64,000 nt of DNA. Origin: Chryseobacterium sp. FP211-J200. Its GTDB lineage: Bacteria > Bacteroidota > Bacteroidia > Flavobacteriales > Weeksellaceae. The notes below the pieces were generated by a model. That model made no database searches, was not told the origin of the DNA, and worked only from the letters and a program-made list of their open reading frames with translations. The translations under genes and the position numbers were made by a program. Within the stretch, counting starts at the first letter, position 1. The number at the start of each line of letters is the position of its first letter. The DNA is taken from assembly GCF_001643375.1 (NCBI RefSeq), contig NZ_LSHB01000013.1, forward strand, positions 16,041-80,040, written 5' to 3'. Below are positions 28,081 through 36,337 of this stretch, piece after piece.

Positions 28081-28107
28081 AAAGGAATTTAGTTTCTAAA
28101 TTCCTTT
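28081..28107 (-). terminator. Hairpin terminator downstream of the ytxH-like gene
   Basis: The arms AAAGGAATTTAG (28081-28092) and CTAAATTCCTTT (28096-28107) pair perfectly with a 3-nt loop and a following T run on the minus strand. It lies between the YtxH-like gene and the two downstream genes, which may only be partly co-transcribed with it. Confidence 0.8.
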
Positions 28108-28130
28108 TCGAGAATGCTGTATTATAAGGC

Positions 28131-28508
28131 TTATTTCAAACCGTCCAATTCAGTTTCTACGTCTTTTACAACATCAGAAGTTTTGGTAACGATCTGATCT
28201 TTATATTTGTCATAGCTGTCTTTTACAGTAGAAGCTACATTTTGAGCTGTTTCTTTGAAAGTGGAAGATAAAGAGTTGTATTTATCTTTTACGTTGTGAG
28301 ACACTTCAGAATATTTATCTTTTACAACTTCAGAAGTTTTTCCGTATTCGTCAACCGCTTTATCTTTTAGATCGTTGGCTTTGTCTCTGATTTTCTTTCT
28401 GGTCTCTTTACCTTCTTCGGGAGCATAAAGTAAACCTAAAATTACACCTGTTGCTGCTCCTGCTAATAATGCAGCCAATACTGCTGCTGAGTTTGATTTT
28501 TTTGACAT
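28131..28508 (-). CDS. YtxH-domain protein
   Basis: The 125-residue protein has an Ala/Gly-rich membrane segment (AAVLAALLAGAATGVILGLL) followed directly by YAPEEGKETRKKIRDKA, the hallmark of the YtxH family. The remainder is a long amphipathic helix with 11-residue Lys/Asp/Ser repeats (VKDKYSEVSHNVKDKY), similar to LEA-like or apolipophorin-like stress proteins. It is probably an inner-membrane-anchored stress protein. Confidence 0.88.
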   Translation of the reverse strand: MSKKSNSAAVLAALLAGAATGVILGLLYAPEEGKETRKKIRDKANDLKDKAVDEYGKTSEVVKDKYSEVSHNVKDKYNSLSSTFKETAQNVASTVKDSYDKYKDQIVTKTSDVVKDVETELDGLK

Positions 28509-28601
28509 TGTTATTATTTTTGAGTTAATTTAAAATTGATAATAATGATTTTAAATTTACAACTAAAATGCCAAAGAAAGAAACAACCTCTTAAAATTTT
28601 G

Positions 28602-29279
28602 TTAAAACTTTTTGATATAAGATAAAATCAAAGCAATGGTTTCCTCTTTATTGATGTCTGTATTATCGATGAGGATAGCGTCATCTGCCTGTTTCAGAGG
28701 AGAAACCTCCCTTTCACTGTCGATCTTGTCTCTTGAAATCAGATTCTGCTTCACGGTTTCAATATCTGTTTTTTCACCTGCCAATTCCAATTCTAGAAAA
28801 CGCCTTCTGGCACGTTCGTCCTGACTGGCTGTCATAAAAAATTTGAAATCCGCATTCGGAAGGACAACTGTCCCGATATCTCTGCCATCCATGATCACAC
28901 CGCCTTTCTCGGCAATATCTCGTTGGGTTTTCAAGAGGAAATTACGAACATCCGCCACCTTTGCAACCTGACTTACATGGTCTGAAACCTGTGGAAAACG
29001 GATCTCTTTATTGATATTGTTTCCATTCATGAACAATTGTAGTTCAGCATCAACATTCTGAAACTCCAGATTAATTTTCGGAAGATTTTTTATTAATCGA
29101 TCGATGTCAACAGCATTATTGTCATCAATACAGTTTTGAAGTGCAAAATAAGTGATACCTCTGTAAAGTGCACCAGTATCCATATGGATCAGGCCGAGAG
29201 TCTTTGCAATGATTTTAGAAATGGAACTTTTCCCCGTGGATGAAAATCCGTCGATTGCGATAACCGGTTTTTTTGTCAT
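28602..29279 (-). CDS. cmk: Cytidylate kinase
   Basis: Cmk phosphorylates CMP and dCMP with ATP. The P-loop is GFSSTGKSS (about 11-19) and the next segment IHMDTGALYRGITY is a Cmk signature. The CMP-binding region includes DGRDIGTVVLPNADFKFF and the lid SQDERARRRFLE. The 225-residue length is standard. It is followed upstream by porQ on the same strand, a cmk-porQ pairing I recall from other Bacteroidetes. A TAATTTTG element ends four bases before the ATG, which hints at a leaderless transcript. Confidence 0.95.
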   Translation of the reverse strand: MTKKPVIAIDGFSSTGKSSISKIIAKTLGLIHMDTGALYRGITYFALQNCIDDNNAVDIDRLIKNLPKINLEFQNVDAELQLFMNGNNINKEIRFPQVSDHVSQVAKVADVRNFLLKTQRDIAEKGGVIMDGRDIGTVVLPNADFKFFMTASQDERARRRFLELELAGEKTDIETVKQNLISRDKIDSEREVSPLKQADDAILIDNTDINKEETIALILSYIKKF

Positions 29280-29378
29280 AGCGCAAAATTAAAAAATTCT
29301 GAGATTTTGACATTATGAAATTGAAAGATTAAGAAATTAAGTTTTGAATCTTTATACTTTTTTCTTGAGTCTTAATTT

Positions 29379-30377
29379 CTATCTTCTATTTCCTCCCAAT
29401 TCAATTAGATCCAAAGTAAGCCCAAGCATATTGACATTAGAAGCATTGTGATAACGCATGTGGGAATAGTCGAAACGGAAAGACGAGATCTTCAAGCTGA
29501 AACCCGCAGACAAACCTGTAAAACTTCTTTGATCGAGAACTGCTAACTCGCCTCCTCTTTTCACATTGTAACCAAATCGGATGTTGAAGGCCTGTCCTGG
29601 AAATAACTCAGCACCAAAAGAAAGGTGATCCAAAACTTTTCGCCCAAATTTCGTCGGTTGACCATTGATGTCAGTTGTTGCTGAAATATTAGGTTGCTGA
29701 AGGTCGTGAGCCGTAATGGTAAGTGCAGCCGGAAACTCATCCAAGATCTTTGTGTAACCCAGGTCTACCCGGAATGGCAATCTTTCCCGCACACCATTGT
29801 AAGGCTGGATCTGATAACCAAAATTTCTAAATACCAAAGCTAAGGTCTCATTACTCTTATCAAAGTAATAAGTGACACCTACATTTGCTGTAATTGCAGA
29901 AGATGAGTAGGTATCGATCTTCGAAGTGATATAATTGACATTGGCACCGATCGTCCAATTATCTTCAAACTGATAAGCGTAGCCCAATCCCACAGAAGCA
30001 TCCATCGCAGAAAAATTTCCGTTGATGATAGAATTCTCATCTGTTCTTGGCATCGAGCCGTAATCCATATACCTTGCATTGAATGACATGAGATGACCAA
30101 ACTCCAGATCACGGACATAGCTGATACTTCCAATCTTTGTGTCAGCTAAATATGAAGCATAATTCACAGAGATCATATTATCCATATCAATGTTCATCAA
30201 GGCTGGATTGGCAGCAGTAAAATTAACATCACTATCACGCACAGAGACTGCATCGCCCAAAACAGCTTGTCTTGGAGAGATCGGAATGTTAAGAAATTGA
30301 TAAATCGTGGTTCCCGTTTGAGAAAAAACCACACTGGAAATTACGATAAAAAAAAGATTGTAAAAGTTCTTCAACAC
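29379..30377 (-). CDS. porQ: Type IX secretion system protein PorQ
   Basis: The 332-residue protein has a signal peptide (ending VVFSQ) and is a predicted outer-membrane beta barrel of the PorV/PorQ/FadL group. The start of the mature protein (IYQFLNIPISPRQAVLGDAV) and AANPALMNID match PorQ, and the adjacent cmk supports this. PorQ works with PorZ in the T9SS attachment complex that adds A-LPS to secreted proteins. The gene has a good promoter (30393-30422). Confidence 0.88.
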   Translation of the reverse strand: MLKNFYNLFFIVISSVVFSQTGTTIYQFLNIPISPRQAVLGDAVSVRDSDVNFTAANPALMNIDMDNMISVNYASYLADTKIGSISYVRDLEFGHLMSFNARYMDYGSMPRTDENSIINGNFSAMDASVGLGYAYQFEDNWTIGANVNYITSKIDTYSSSAITANVGVTYYFDKSNETLALVFRNFGYQIQPYNGVRERLPFRVDLGYTKILDEFPAALTITAHDLQQPNISATTDINGQPTKFGRKVLDHLSFGAELFPGQAFNIRFGYNVKRGGELAVLDQRSFTGLSAGFSLKISSFRFDYSHMRYHNASNVNMLGLTLDLIELGGNRR

Positions 30378-30392
30378 TGTCTTTTAGCTTTG

Positions 30393-30422
30393 CAAAAATA
30401 ATCTATTTTGAGGCTTATCAAA
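30393..30422 (-). promoter_or_regulatory. porQ promoter
   Basis: On the minus strand TTTG (30422-30419), an 18-bp spacer and TATTTTTG (30400-30393) match the Bacteroidetes consensus. The -7 element ends 15 bp before the porQ ATG. Confidence 0.6.
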
Positions 30423-30470
30423 ATTTTTCAACGACTATCTTTTTCATTAACGTAATTCTTTTCCTTTCAT

Positions 30471-30478
30471 TATATTTG
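30471..30478 (+). promoter_or_regulatory. Candidate -7 element of the pyrH promoter
   Basis: TATATTTG followed by CA matches TAnnTTTG. It lies 80 bp upstream of pyrH in the divergent porQ-pyrH region. The -33 side is not clear. Confidence 0.45.
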
Positions 30479-30558
30479 CACAGTCAAAAATCAAAAATAA
30501 ATTTGAAACATTAATGACCAATGTTTCAATCGACCAGTAAAAAGTAATAAAAATATAA

Positions 30559-31266
30559 ATGAAATACAAAAGAATCCTTCTGAAACTGAGTGGTGAAGCA
30601 CTAATGGGAGAACGCCAATACGGAATCGACAATGACAGACTGAAAGAATACGCGGTCGAGATCAAAAAAGTCGTGGATAAAGGCTGCGAAGTTGCAATCG
30701 TTATCGGTGGTGGAAACATTTTCAGAGGATTGGCAGGTGCTGCAACCGGAATGGACAGAGTTCAAGGTGATTACATGGGAATGCTGGCAACCGTGATCAA
30801 CGGAATGGCTTTGCAAGGTGCTTTGGAAGATGCAGGGATCATCACAAGATTACAATCTGCCATCGAAATGGACAAAGTGGCTGAACCCTTTATCAAAAGA
30901 AAAGCTGTTCGTCACCTTGAAAAAGGACGCGTGGTGATCTTCGGAGCTGGAACAGGAAACCCCTATTTTACAACAGATACTGCTGCAACACTTAGAGCGA
31001 TAGAAATTGATGCAGACGTGATTCTAAAAGGAACAAGAGTGGACGGGATCTACGACAGCGACCCTGAGAAAAATGCAGATGCAGTGAAATTCAATAGTTT
31101 GTCATTCGATGAAGTGTTTGAGAAAAACCTGAAAGTAATGGATATGACCGCTTTCACACTAAGTCACGAGAACAAATTACCAATCATCGTTTTTGACATG
31201 AACAAAGAAGGTAACTTGGAAAAACTGGTAGACGGTGAGAACATCGGAACGCTAGTGAATGTATAA
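30559..31266 (+). CDS. pyrH: UMP kinase
   Basis: PyrH phosphorylates UMP in pyrimidine nucleotide synthesis and belongs to the amino-acid kinase fold. The 235-residue protein shows [11 protein letters not shown] at the N-terminus, [10 protein letters not shown] (about 48-57), [16 protein letters not shown] and the acidic [11 protein letters not shown] loop. It is followed by frr on the same strand, the widespread pyrH-frr order, but here repeat copy 2 lies between them. Confidence 0.96.
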   Translation: MKYKRILLKLSGEALMGERQYGIDNDRLKEYAVEIKKVVDKGCEVAIVIGGGNIFRGLAGAATGMDRVQGDYMGMLATVINGMALQGALEDAGIITRLQSAIEMDKVAEPFIKRKAVRHLEKGRVVIFGAGTGNPYFTTDTAATLRAIEIDADVILKGTRVDGIYDSDPEKNADAVKFNSLSFDEVFEKNLKVMDMTAFTLSHENKLPIIVFDMNKEGNLEKLVDGENIGTLVNV

Positions 31267-31344
31267 ATGATCAAAGATGATTGATAAATGATTCAATTTA
31301 AAGTTCAGATATTGTTAGACAGTAACTTTTGAACCTAGAATCCT

Positions 31345-31463
31345 TGCAGCCCGACTTGAGTGGAAATCCTTTTTTGTGGCTGGAAAGCTAAGGCAAAAAA
31401 GATTGACTTCGTCTAACCACTTCGTTAGGTTTGGGAACGGAAGGCGGAAATAGCTGCCCAAAT
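31345..31463. repeat. Dispersed hairpin repeat, copy 2
   Basis: This copy shares with 6531-6668 both flanking blocks (TGCAGCCCGACTTGA, GGAAATCCTTTTTTG, then AAAAAAGATTGACTTCGTC and TAGCTGCCC). It differs in the central spacer, about 18 bp here and about 37 bp in copy 1. The inverted arms are conserved. It sits between pyrH and frr and, if these are one operon, would be transcribed. Confidence 0.8.
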
Positions 31464-31529
31464 AATATCATTTATCGCTAATCAAACATCATTTATTAAA
31501 TAATATAATTATCAAATTTTAAATATACA

Positions 31530-32084
31530 ATGGAAGAATTAGAACTCATTGTAGCCTCCGCAAAGCAAGAGATGGATGCTGCAATCAAGCATTTGGAACA
31601 CGCTTTTCAGAAAATCAGAGCCGGACGTGCTTCTACATCTATGGTTCAGGACGTGATGGTAGAATATTATGGTGCTCCAACGCCTATCACCCAAGTGGCC
31701 AATGTTTCTGTGGTAGATGCGATGACGCTTTCTATCCAACCTTGGGACAGAACGGCGATTGGTGCGATCGCAAAAGGAATCGTGAACTCCAACCTTGGAT
31801 TTGCACCTTCTAACAATGGCGATGTCATCATCATCAACGTTCCACCTTTGACGGAGGAGAGAAGACGCGACCTTGCAAAACAGGCAAAAGGTGAAACTGA
31901 CCAAACAAAGATCGTGATCAGAAATGCAAGACAAGATGCTAACAAAGAACTGAAAAGATTGGAAGGTGTTGCAGAAGACCTGATCAAAGGTGCTGAGAAG
32001 GACATCCAGGATCTGACAGACGCTTACGTGAAAAAGTCTGATGACGCTTACAAAACAAAAGAAGCGGAAATCTTAAAAGTTTAA
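31530..32084 (+). CDS. frr: Ribosome recycling factor
   Basis: RRF splits post-termination ribosomes together with EF-G. The 184-residue protein has the three-helix bundle and small domain of the family, with LEHAFQKIRAGRASTSMVQD near the N-terminus, VEYYGAPTPITQVANVSV, and the C-terminal helix with IVIRNARQDANKELKRLE. A strong terminator follows after the stop. Confidence 0.96.
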   Translation: MEELELIVASAKQEMDAAIKHLEHAFQKIRAGRASTSMVQDVMVEYYGAPTPITQVANVSVVDAMTLSIQPWDRTAIGAIAKGIVNSNLGFAPSNNGDVIIINVPPLTEERRRDLAKQAKGETDQTKIVIRNARQDANKELKRLEGVAEDLIKGAEKDIQDLTDAYVKKSDDAYKTKEAEILKV

Positions 32085-32106
32085 GTTTCTGTTTTCTTTA
32101 ATTAAT

Positions 32107-32142
32107 AAAACCTCGCTTCATTTTTGGAGCGAGGTTTTTTTT
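32107..32142 (+). terminator. frr terminator
   Basis: The arms AAAACCTCGCT (32107-32117) and AGCGAGGTTTT (32128-32138) pair perfectly and a T run follows. Confidence 0.9.
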
Positions 32143-32151
32143 ATAATCCTA

Positions 32152-32562
32152 TTATTTTATTTTATCATAGATCAGCTTCGTCACCACTGCGCCAAACAGA
32201 TAATAACCCACCGTCATCAGCTTCTTTTGTGTACTTCCCGCAACAGGAGAGTCATCCAATCCCATTTTCTCAGGCAGCATTACCGCTCCTACACCCGCCG
32301 CAACACCCGAAACCAGGTTGAAACCGCTGGTCGCCGTAGCAGCATAATAGATTCCGTTGCTAATGACATCACCGGCAAGCGTGGCTGCGTAAAGCTGGTC
32401 CTTGTCTGTGATTTTCATATCCACGGTTTCCAAGGATTTATTAAGTGCTTCCTCTCCTACCTTGTTCACTTCTGGAACATTGTCAAAGTTATTTCTTACG
32501 ATCTCGTGCAAAAGGTTCAGGGCGATCGCGCCACCCAGACCTGCAATTATTTTCTTGTACAT
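32152..32562 (-). CDS. Hypothetical membrane-associated protein
   Basis: The 136-residue protein has hydrophobic stretches near residues 5-20 (IIAGLGGAIALNLLHEI), 65-95 (Gly/Ala-rich, GFNLVSGVAAGVGAVMLP) and 115-132 (MTVGYYLFGAVVTKLIY). This suggests a small helical membrane protein. No family is recognised. It converges on frr. It is the first of several orphan genes in a region of C-rich codon use. Confidence 0.7.
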   Translation of the reverse strand: MYKKIIAGLGGAIALNLLHEIVRNNFDNVPEVNKVGEEALNKSLETVDMKITDKDQLYAATLAGDVISNGIYYAATATSGFNLVSGVAAGVGAVMLPEKMGLDDSPVAGSTQKKLMTVGYYLFGAVVTKLIYDKIK

Positions 32563-32660
32563 ATCAGATTGATTTTGGTATTAGGCTTACTTACACAAAT
32601 TGAGCCACGCATTACATATTACATTACCAATGGTTCAAATCAATAAGAACCATCGCATGA

Positions 32661-32924
32661 CTACAATGCCGTTGCAAAAGCAAACAACCCAAAAAAGATT
32701 CCGGGAGAGTTGGCCACTACAATAGGCCAGTCACGGTTCGGCTTTTTCATAAAACCGTAGGTCACCCACAGACTGCAGTTGATCCCTGCCACCAATGGTT
32801 GTAGCCAGTCGCCCTTGTCACCATCCATGTTGTGGGAGATTTGTGGGATGTAGGAAAAGTACATGGCCATGGCCGTCACCGTCGCTACCCATCCCAGGAT
32901 CTGCATAAATTTTCCGTCCATCAT
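32661..32924 (-). CDS. SemiSWEET-like sugar transporter
   Basis: The 87-residue protein has three membrane helices, the size of a SemiSWEET monomer. The N-terminal helix contains MYFSYIPQISHNMDG, matching the PQ-loop motif. The second and third helices contain NCSLWVTYGFMKK and WPIVVANSPGIFFGL, where Trp and Asn are the pocket residues of this family. Dimers move mono- or disaccharides by facilitated diffusion. The substrate is unknown. Confidence 0.82.
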   Translation of the reverse strand: MMDGKFMQILGWVATVTAMAMYFSYIPQISHNMDGDKGDWLQPLVAGINCSLWVTYGFMKKPNRDWPIVVANSPGIFFGLFAFATAL

Positions 32925-33016
32925 ACTTGATTTTTTAAGTTGACATCAAAGGTTGAAATTATCATACCGATCAGATGGCAAGGACAATACTGTATCACTT
33001 TCTGCAAATATCATTG

Positions 33017-33424
33017 CTAGATGGCTTGCCGCGTCGGAAGGTCCTGATGGAAGTTATTGTACGTGATGTACAGGTCATAGAAATAGATATCCTGATCCAC
33101 ATATTCCGTCAGTGTCTTCTTATTTCTATTGGTACTTGGAGCCAGATAATAAAGATGTTCTTTGACATGTTTGGTCTTTTTGCCGCAGGTGCAATAGCGC
33201 TGATCATCTTTGATGTGGTCCTCAAAATCTATAATACGGACACTGTCCGCCTGATGATCTACAGTTTGATCAAATGTCTTTCTATCCAACGTGAACCATG
33301 GTTCCCCGTGATAGAAAAAGTGGTCGATGATTCTAGGATGATGAAGGTCTTTGGGATTCAAGACTGTCGAAGAGTAATATCCATTGCACGTATCGCAATG
33401 GGCCAGTTGTAATTCTAGTGCCAT
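33017..33424 (-). CDS. Hypothetical protein with two CxC/CxxC pairs
   Basis: The 135-residue minus-strand product carries CDTC (about 10-13) and CTCG (about 77-80), spaced like a split zinc-ribbon, so metal binding is possible. The remainder is rich in His, Asp and Tyr (HHPRIIDHFFYHGEPWFTLD). A plus-strand ORF covers the same bases (32975-33412), but its product looks less protein-like, so I chose the minus strand. The family is not recognised. Confidence 0.55.
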   Translation of the reverse strand: MALELQLAHCDTCNGYYSSTVLNPKDLHHPRIIDHFFYHGEPWFTLDRKTFDQTVDHQADSVRIIDFEDHIKDDQRYCTCGKKTKHVKEHLYYLAPSTNRNKKTLTEYVDQDIYFYDLYITYNNFHQDLPTRQAI

Positions 33425-33658
33425 AGTTTGTGATTTGATATCGTCTACCTATCAGAATTTGTGCCATTGGATGGGAGGTTCCGGGACATTACCAAAATTT
33501 CACACAGCCCATTCGCATCGCCCGGCACCGTAACTTGATGATTATTCTGACGTTAACAAATGATAACATGGATACATCAAATTTATAAAACCCATGCCTC
33601 TAATGTTTATATTTACACCAATCCACAAAAGACCACAACGATCAAACATTTCATCAGG

Positions 33659-33994
33659 ATGCAAAATGACACCAGAAGGGAAACCTTGATTTTAAACGGC
33701 CAATTCAAAATCATTACAGAACTCGAAGAGTTCAGGATGAGTCTTTGGGTCACAGGTTTTGGATTGCAGGATGCACGCACCGGAGAGGTCATCATCCCTG
33801 TGGTCCACATCTTCAATCTCGATCGCTATGTGGCGGACGGCAGTACATTACATGTCGTTTTCCGGATTTATCCACACGGGGCCAAAACCTATGAGGTAGC
33901 AATCCACCCCTTCAGAAAAACTTTCGCCTACGAAGATAAGACCTACAGCACAAAGGACTTTTTTAAAACGTTTACAGGAAACGATTTCAATTGA
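33659..33994 (+). CDS. Hypothetical protein
   Basis: I take the ATG at 33659 (MQNDTRRETLILNGQFKIIT), giving 111 residues. An in-frame ATG at 33560 would add 33 residues that look unlike the rest. The protein appears beta-rich (EEFRMSLWVTGFGLQDARTG; TLHVVFRIYPHGAKTYEVAI) without signal peptide or membrane segment. Codon use is C-rich (ATC, GGC, CAC), like the gene at 34156 and unlike the core genes nearby. No function can be given. Confidence 0.6.
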   Translation: MQNDTRRETLILNGQFKIITELEEFRMSLWVTGFGLQDARTGEVIIPVVHIFNLDRYVADGSTLHVVFRIYPHGAKTYEVAIHPFRKTFAYEDKTYSTKDFFKTFTGNDFN

Positions 33995-34118
33995 ATAGAT
34001 TCTTCTGCCAGGTCCAGCATATCACACAGGCCGTCAATCTACTTAAGTATTATATCCAACCCAGCACCACTCACACAAAATATTTTATCGGACAATCCGT
34101 ACTATTCAATATTAATTT

Positions 34119-34126
34119 TATATTTG
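34119..34126 (+). promoter_or_regulatory. Candidate -7 element for the gene at 34156
   Basis: TATATTTG matches TAnnTTTG and lies 29 bp before the ATG. The upstream -33 motif is not evident. Confidence 0.4.
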
Positions 34127-34155
34127 TTTTAATAAACAATTAAAAACAAATACAA

Positions 34156-34878
34156 ATGAGTACCATCTACGAAACTGGGCACGCCCGCAACATTGCCAAC
34201 TTCCAAAAGATGATTGAGTTCGTCACAGAGTACGGCGCAGATTACAACCCATCCAAAAGAAGCCTCACACTCCCCACACTCATCACTTTGAAGGCAGATG
34301 CCGACGCAGCACTTCTGGACGTCATCACAAAAAACACACTCTACAACGGCAAGGTCAATACCCGCATAGAAGCATTTGCAGACCTCAGGCCTCTTTCCAC
34401 ACGACTTGTCAATGCCCTTCAGTCTACAGACGCTTCCGCAGAGACCATCAAAGACGCCAAGGCGATCAACAAAAAGATCCAGGGCAAGCGCTCAGCCACA
34501 CCTCCAGTCCCCACAGACCCCGATCAGCCCGCACCCAACAGCATCTCCGCCAGCCAGCAGTCCTACGACCAGCTCACACAGCATTTCACTGGACTCAAGA
34601 CCGTTTTGCAAAATGAACCCACCTATATGCCCAACGAGGCAGACCTTCAGATCCCGACCCTGGAAGACCTTATCGCAGACCTTACCACAAAAAACAACGA
34701 GGTGGCCAAAGCATACACCAAGATCAGCAATGCAAGGATAGAGCGCGACAAGATCATCTACGACGGCAAAGACAACCTCCTAGAGACCGCCAGCGAGGTC
34801 AAGAACTACGTCAAATCCGTATTCGGCGCAGCCAGCCCACAGTACAAGCAGGTCAATGCACTGAGATTCAGAAAATAG
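34156..34878 (+). CDS. Hypothetical all-helical protein
   Basis: The 240-residue protein looks like two related helical halves joined by a Pro/Asp linker (about 115-128, TPPVPTDPDQPAP). The N-half has NFQKMIEFVTEYGADYNPSK and the C-half NEADLQIPTLEDLIADLTTK, where NPS-x4-LTLPTL and PNEADLQIPTL look like matched positions of a duplication. It has no signal peptide. Codons are strongly C-ending (ACC, GCC, ATC), unlike the AT-rich genes around it. I recall similar orphan proteins in Bacteroidetes without a function. A 21-bp tandem repeat begins just after the stop. Confidence 0.7.
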   Translation: MSTIYETGHARNIANFQKMIEFVTEYGADYNPSKRSLTLPTLITLKADADAALLDVITKNTLYNGKVNTRIEAFADLRPLSTRLVNALQSTDASAETIKDAKAINKKIQGKRSATPPVPTDPDQPAPNSISASQQSYDQLTQHFTGLKTVLQNEPTYMPNEADLQIPTLEDLIADLTTKNNEVAKAYTKISNARIERDKIIYDGKDNLLETASEVKNYVKSVFGAASPQYKQVNALRFRK

Positions 34879-34935
34879 AAAGATGTGGTCCATCACAAGC
34901 AGCAAGGTCACCACTTCAATAGGACATACAACATC

Positions 34936-35187
34936 CTTAATGAGAAAGATACCTTCCGTAACAAGAAATAACCTTCCTGTAACAAGAAATACCGATCATG
35001 TAATAAGAAATATCGCTACCGCAACAGGAAATATGACAATCGTAACGGGAATTATAACAGGCGTAACGAGAAATATAACCTCAGTAACAAGAAATATGAA
35101 GACCGTAACGAGAAATATTCCAACCGTAACGAGAAATATTCCAACCGTAACGAGAATGATGGCTTCCGTAACGTGAAAGCTTCACAA
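34936..35187 (+). repeat. 21-bp tandem repeat, about 12 units
   Basis: Units of exactly 21 bp (consensus CGTAACGAGAAATATTCCAAC) run without a phase change from 34936 to 35187; two units (about 35104-35145) are identical and the rest are degenerate. In the frame of the preceding gene the unit reads RNEKYSN, with Asn, Lys and Tyr best conserved, but this frame has stops at 34876 (the gene's own TAG) and in the second unit (TAA). In another frame (ATG at 34883) it reads VTRNIPT and is open for 97 codons. Which frame, if any, is translated is unclear. Confidence 0.85.
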
Positions 35188-35242
35188 TACAAAGCGATAA
35201 CCAACAGCATAACTGAATTTAGCTTGAAGACCACCTCCACAA

Positions 35243-35272
35243 AAAAAGCTTTGCACCATTGCAAAGCTTTTT
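35243..35272. terminator. Bidirectional terminator
   Basis: The arms AAAAAGCTTTGC (35243-35254) and GCAAAGCTTTTT (35261-35272) pair perfectly. It separates the 21-bp repeat on the plus strand from the convergent VOC gene on the minus strand. Confidence 0.85.
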
Positions 35273-35291
35273 GTTGTTATGATCGTGAGCA

Positions 35292-35729
35292 TTACCCCTC
35301 ATATCCAGCATCCTCGCTGTAGTTCACCATCCAATACACCCCAAATTGATCTTTGAAGCTCCCGAAATAGTCACCCCAGAACTGGTCCTCCATAGGCATC
35401 TCCACCTCGCCACCTACAGATAACGCGTTGAAGATCCTATCCGCCTCATCCCTGCTGTCCGGGAAGATAGAGATATAATTCCCATTCCCCTGATGCAGCG
35501 CCTGCCCCATGGATGGTACGATGTCAGACGCCATCAGCAGGTCCTTCCCGATAGGAAGTGCAATGTGCATCACGCGGTTTTTGTCATCCTCGGACAGGTT
35601 TTCTGTCCCCGGCGCATTTCCCATTTTCATCACACCTCCTACAAACTCTCCCCCGAAAACGGACTGATAAAACTTGAAAGCCTCCTCTGCTTTCCCATCA
35701 AAATTGAGATATGGATTTAATTTTGGCAT
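35292..35729 (-). CDS. VOC-family protein (PhnB-like)
   Basis: The 145-residue protein matches the PhnB/3-demethylubiquinone-like branch of the vicinal-oxygen-chelate fold: PYLNFDGKAEEAFKFYQSVF at the N-terminus and DQFGVYWMVNY at the C-terminus. Metal binding in this branch is often lost. The substrate is unknown. It is one of five alternating VOC and SRPBCC genes on this strand. Confidence 0.9.
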   Translation of the reverse strand: MPKLNPYLNFDGKAEEAFKFYQSVFGGEFVGGVMKMGNAPGTENLSEDDKNRVMHIALPIGKDLLMASDIVPSMGQALHQGNGNYISIFPDSRDEADRIFNALSVGGEVEMPMEDQFWGDYFGSFKDQFGVYWMVNYSEDAGYEG

Positions 35730-35862
35730 AGCTTGATTTTTTTAATGTTTAATGACTATGATTGATTTTTAATGAAGTTGATCTGCTAAAGACAACTACT
35801 TGTAAGACCTTTAATATCAATTTTCAGAGATCTGCCGGACCGCCGAGCGAAATCCTTAAATA

Positions 35863-36309
35863 TCAATGAGCCTGAACTTTCTCCGGATCGTCATAATTCA
35901 CCATCCATTGGACCCCGAATTTGTCTTCCCACATACCGAAATAAGCACCCCAAAAAGTGTCCTGAAGTTCCATGGTCACCTTCCCACCTTCGGAGAGCTT
36001 GGTAAAAAGATTCAAAGCCTCCTCTCTAGAATCCGTGTTGATGGAAACCGAGAAATCGTTTCCGCTTTTGTGCTCGCCCATTCCCGGTAGAGAATCGCTT
36101 CCCATCAAGGTTGTTTCTTTGGAAATTTGAAGTGAGACGTGCATGATCTGGTTCTTGTAAGCGTCTGCCAATGGTGGCATTCCTTCCATCGGTGGCATTT
36201 CGCCGAATCTTCCCCAAAAAGGAACCTTGGCCCCAAATGCAGATTCGTAAAATTTGAAAGCTTCTTCACACGCCCCGTGGAATGTGAGATAAGGATTGAC
36301 AGTTGCCAT
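35863..36309 (-). CDS. VOC-family protein (PhnB-like), second copy
   Basis: The 148-residue protein is clearly related to the one at 35292 (PYLTFHGACEEAFKFYESAF; DKFGVQWMVNY) but is diverged. Its sequence between these ends is enriched in Met and Gly (GRFGEMPPMEGMPPL). It is probably part of the same minus-strand group as the next three genes. No substrate can be assigned. Confidence 0.9.
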   Translation of the reverse strand: MATVNPYLTFHGACEEAFKFYESAFGAKVPFWGRFGEMPPMEGMPPLADAYKNQIMHVSLQISKETTLMGSDSLPGMGEHKSGNDFSVSINTDSREEALNLFTKLSEGGKVTMELQDTFWGAYFGMWEDKFGVQWMVNYDDPEKVQAH

Positions 36310-36337
36310 TCTTTATTTATTTTCTGATCGTTGACAG

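Noticed and set aside
32975..33412. Plus-strand ORF of 145 codons
   Set aside because: The opposite strand has an ORF of similar length with two cysteine pairs and a more protein-like composition. I kept the minus strand, with modest confidence.
34883..35176. 97-codon ORF reading VTRN repeats as a real gene
   Set aside because: It lies almost wholly in the 21-bp tandem repeat, where open frames are expected because the unit length is a multiple of three. Conservation looks better in another frame.
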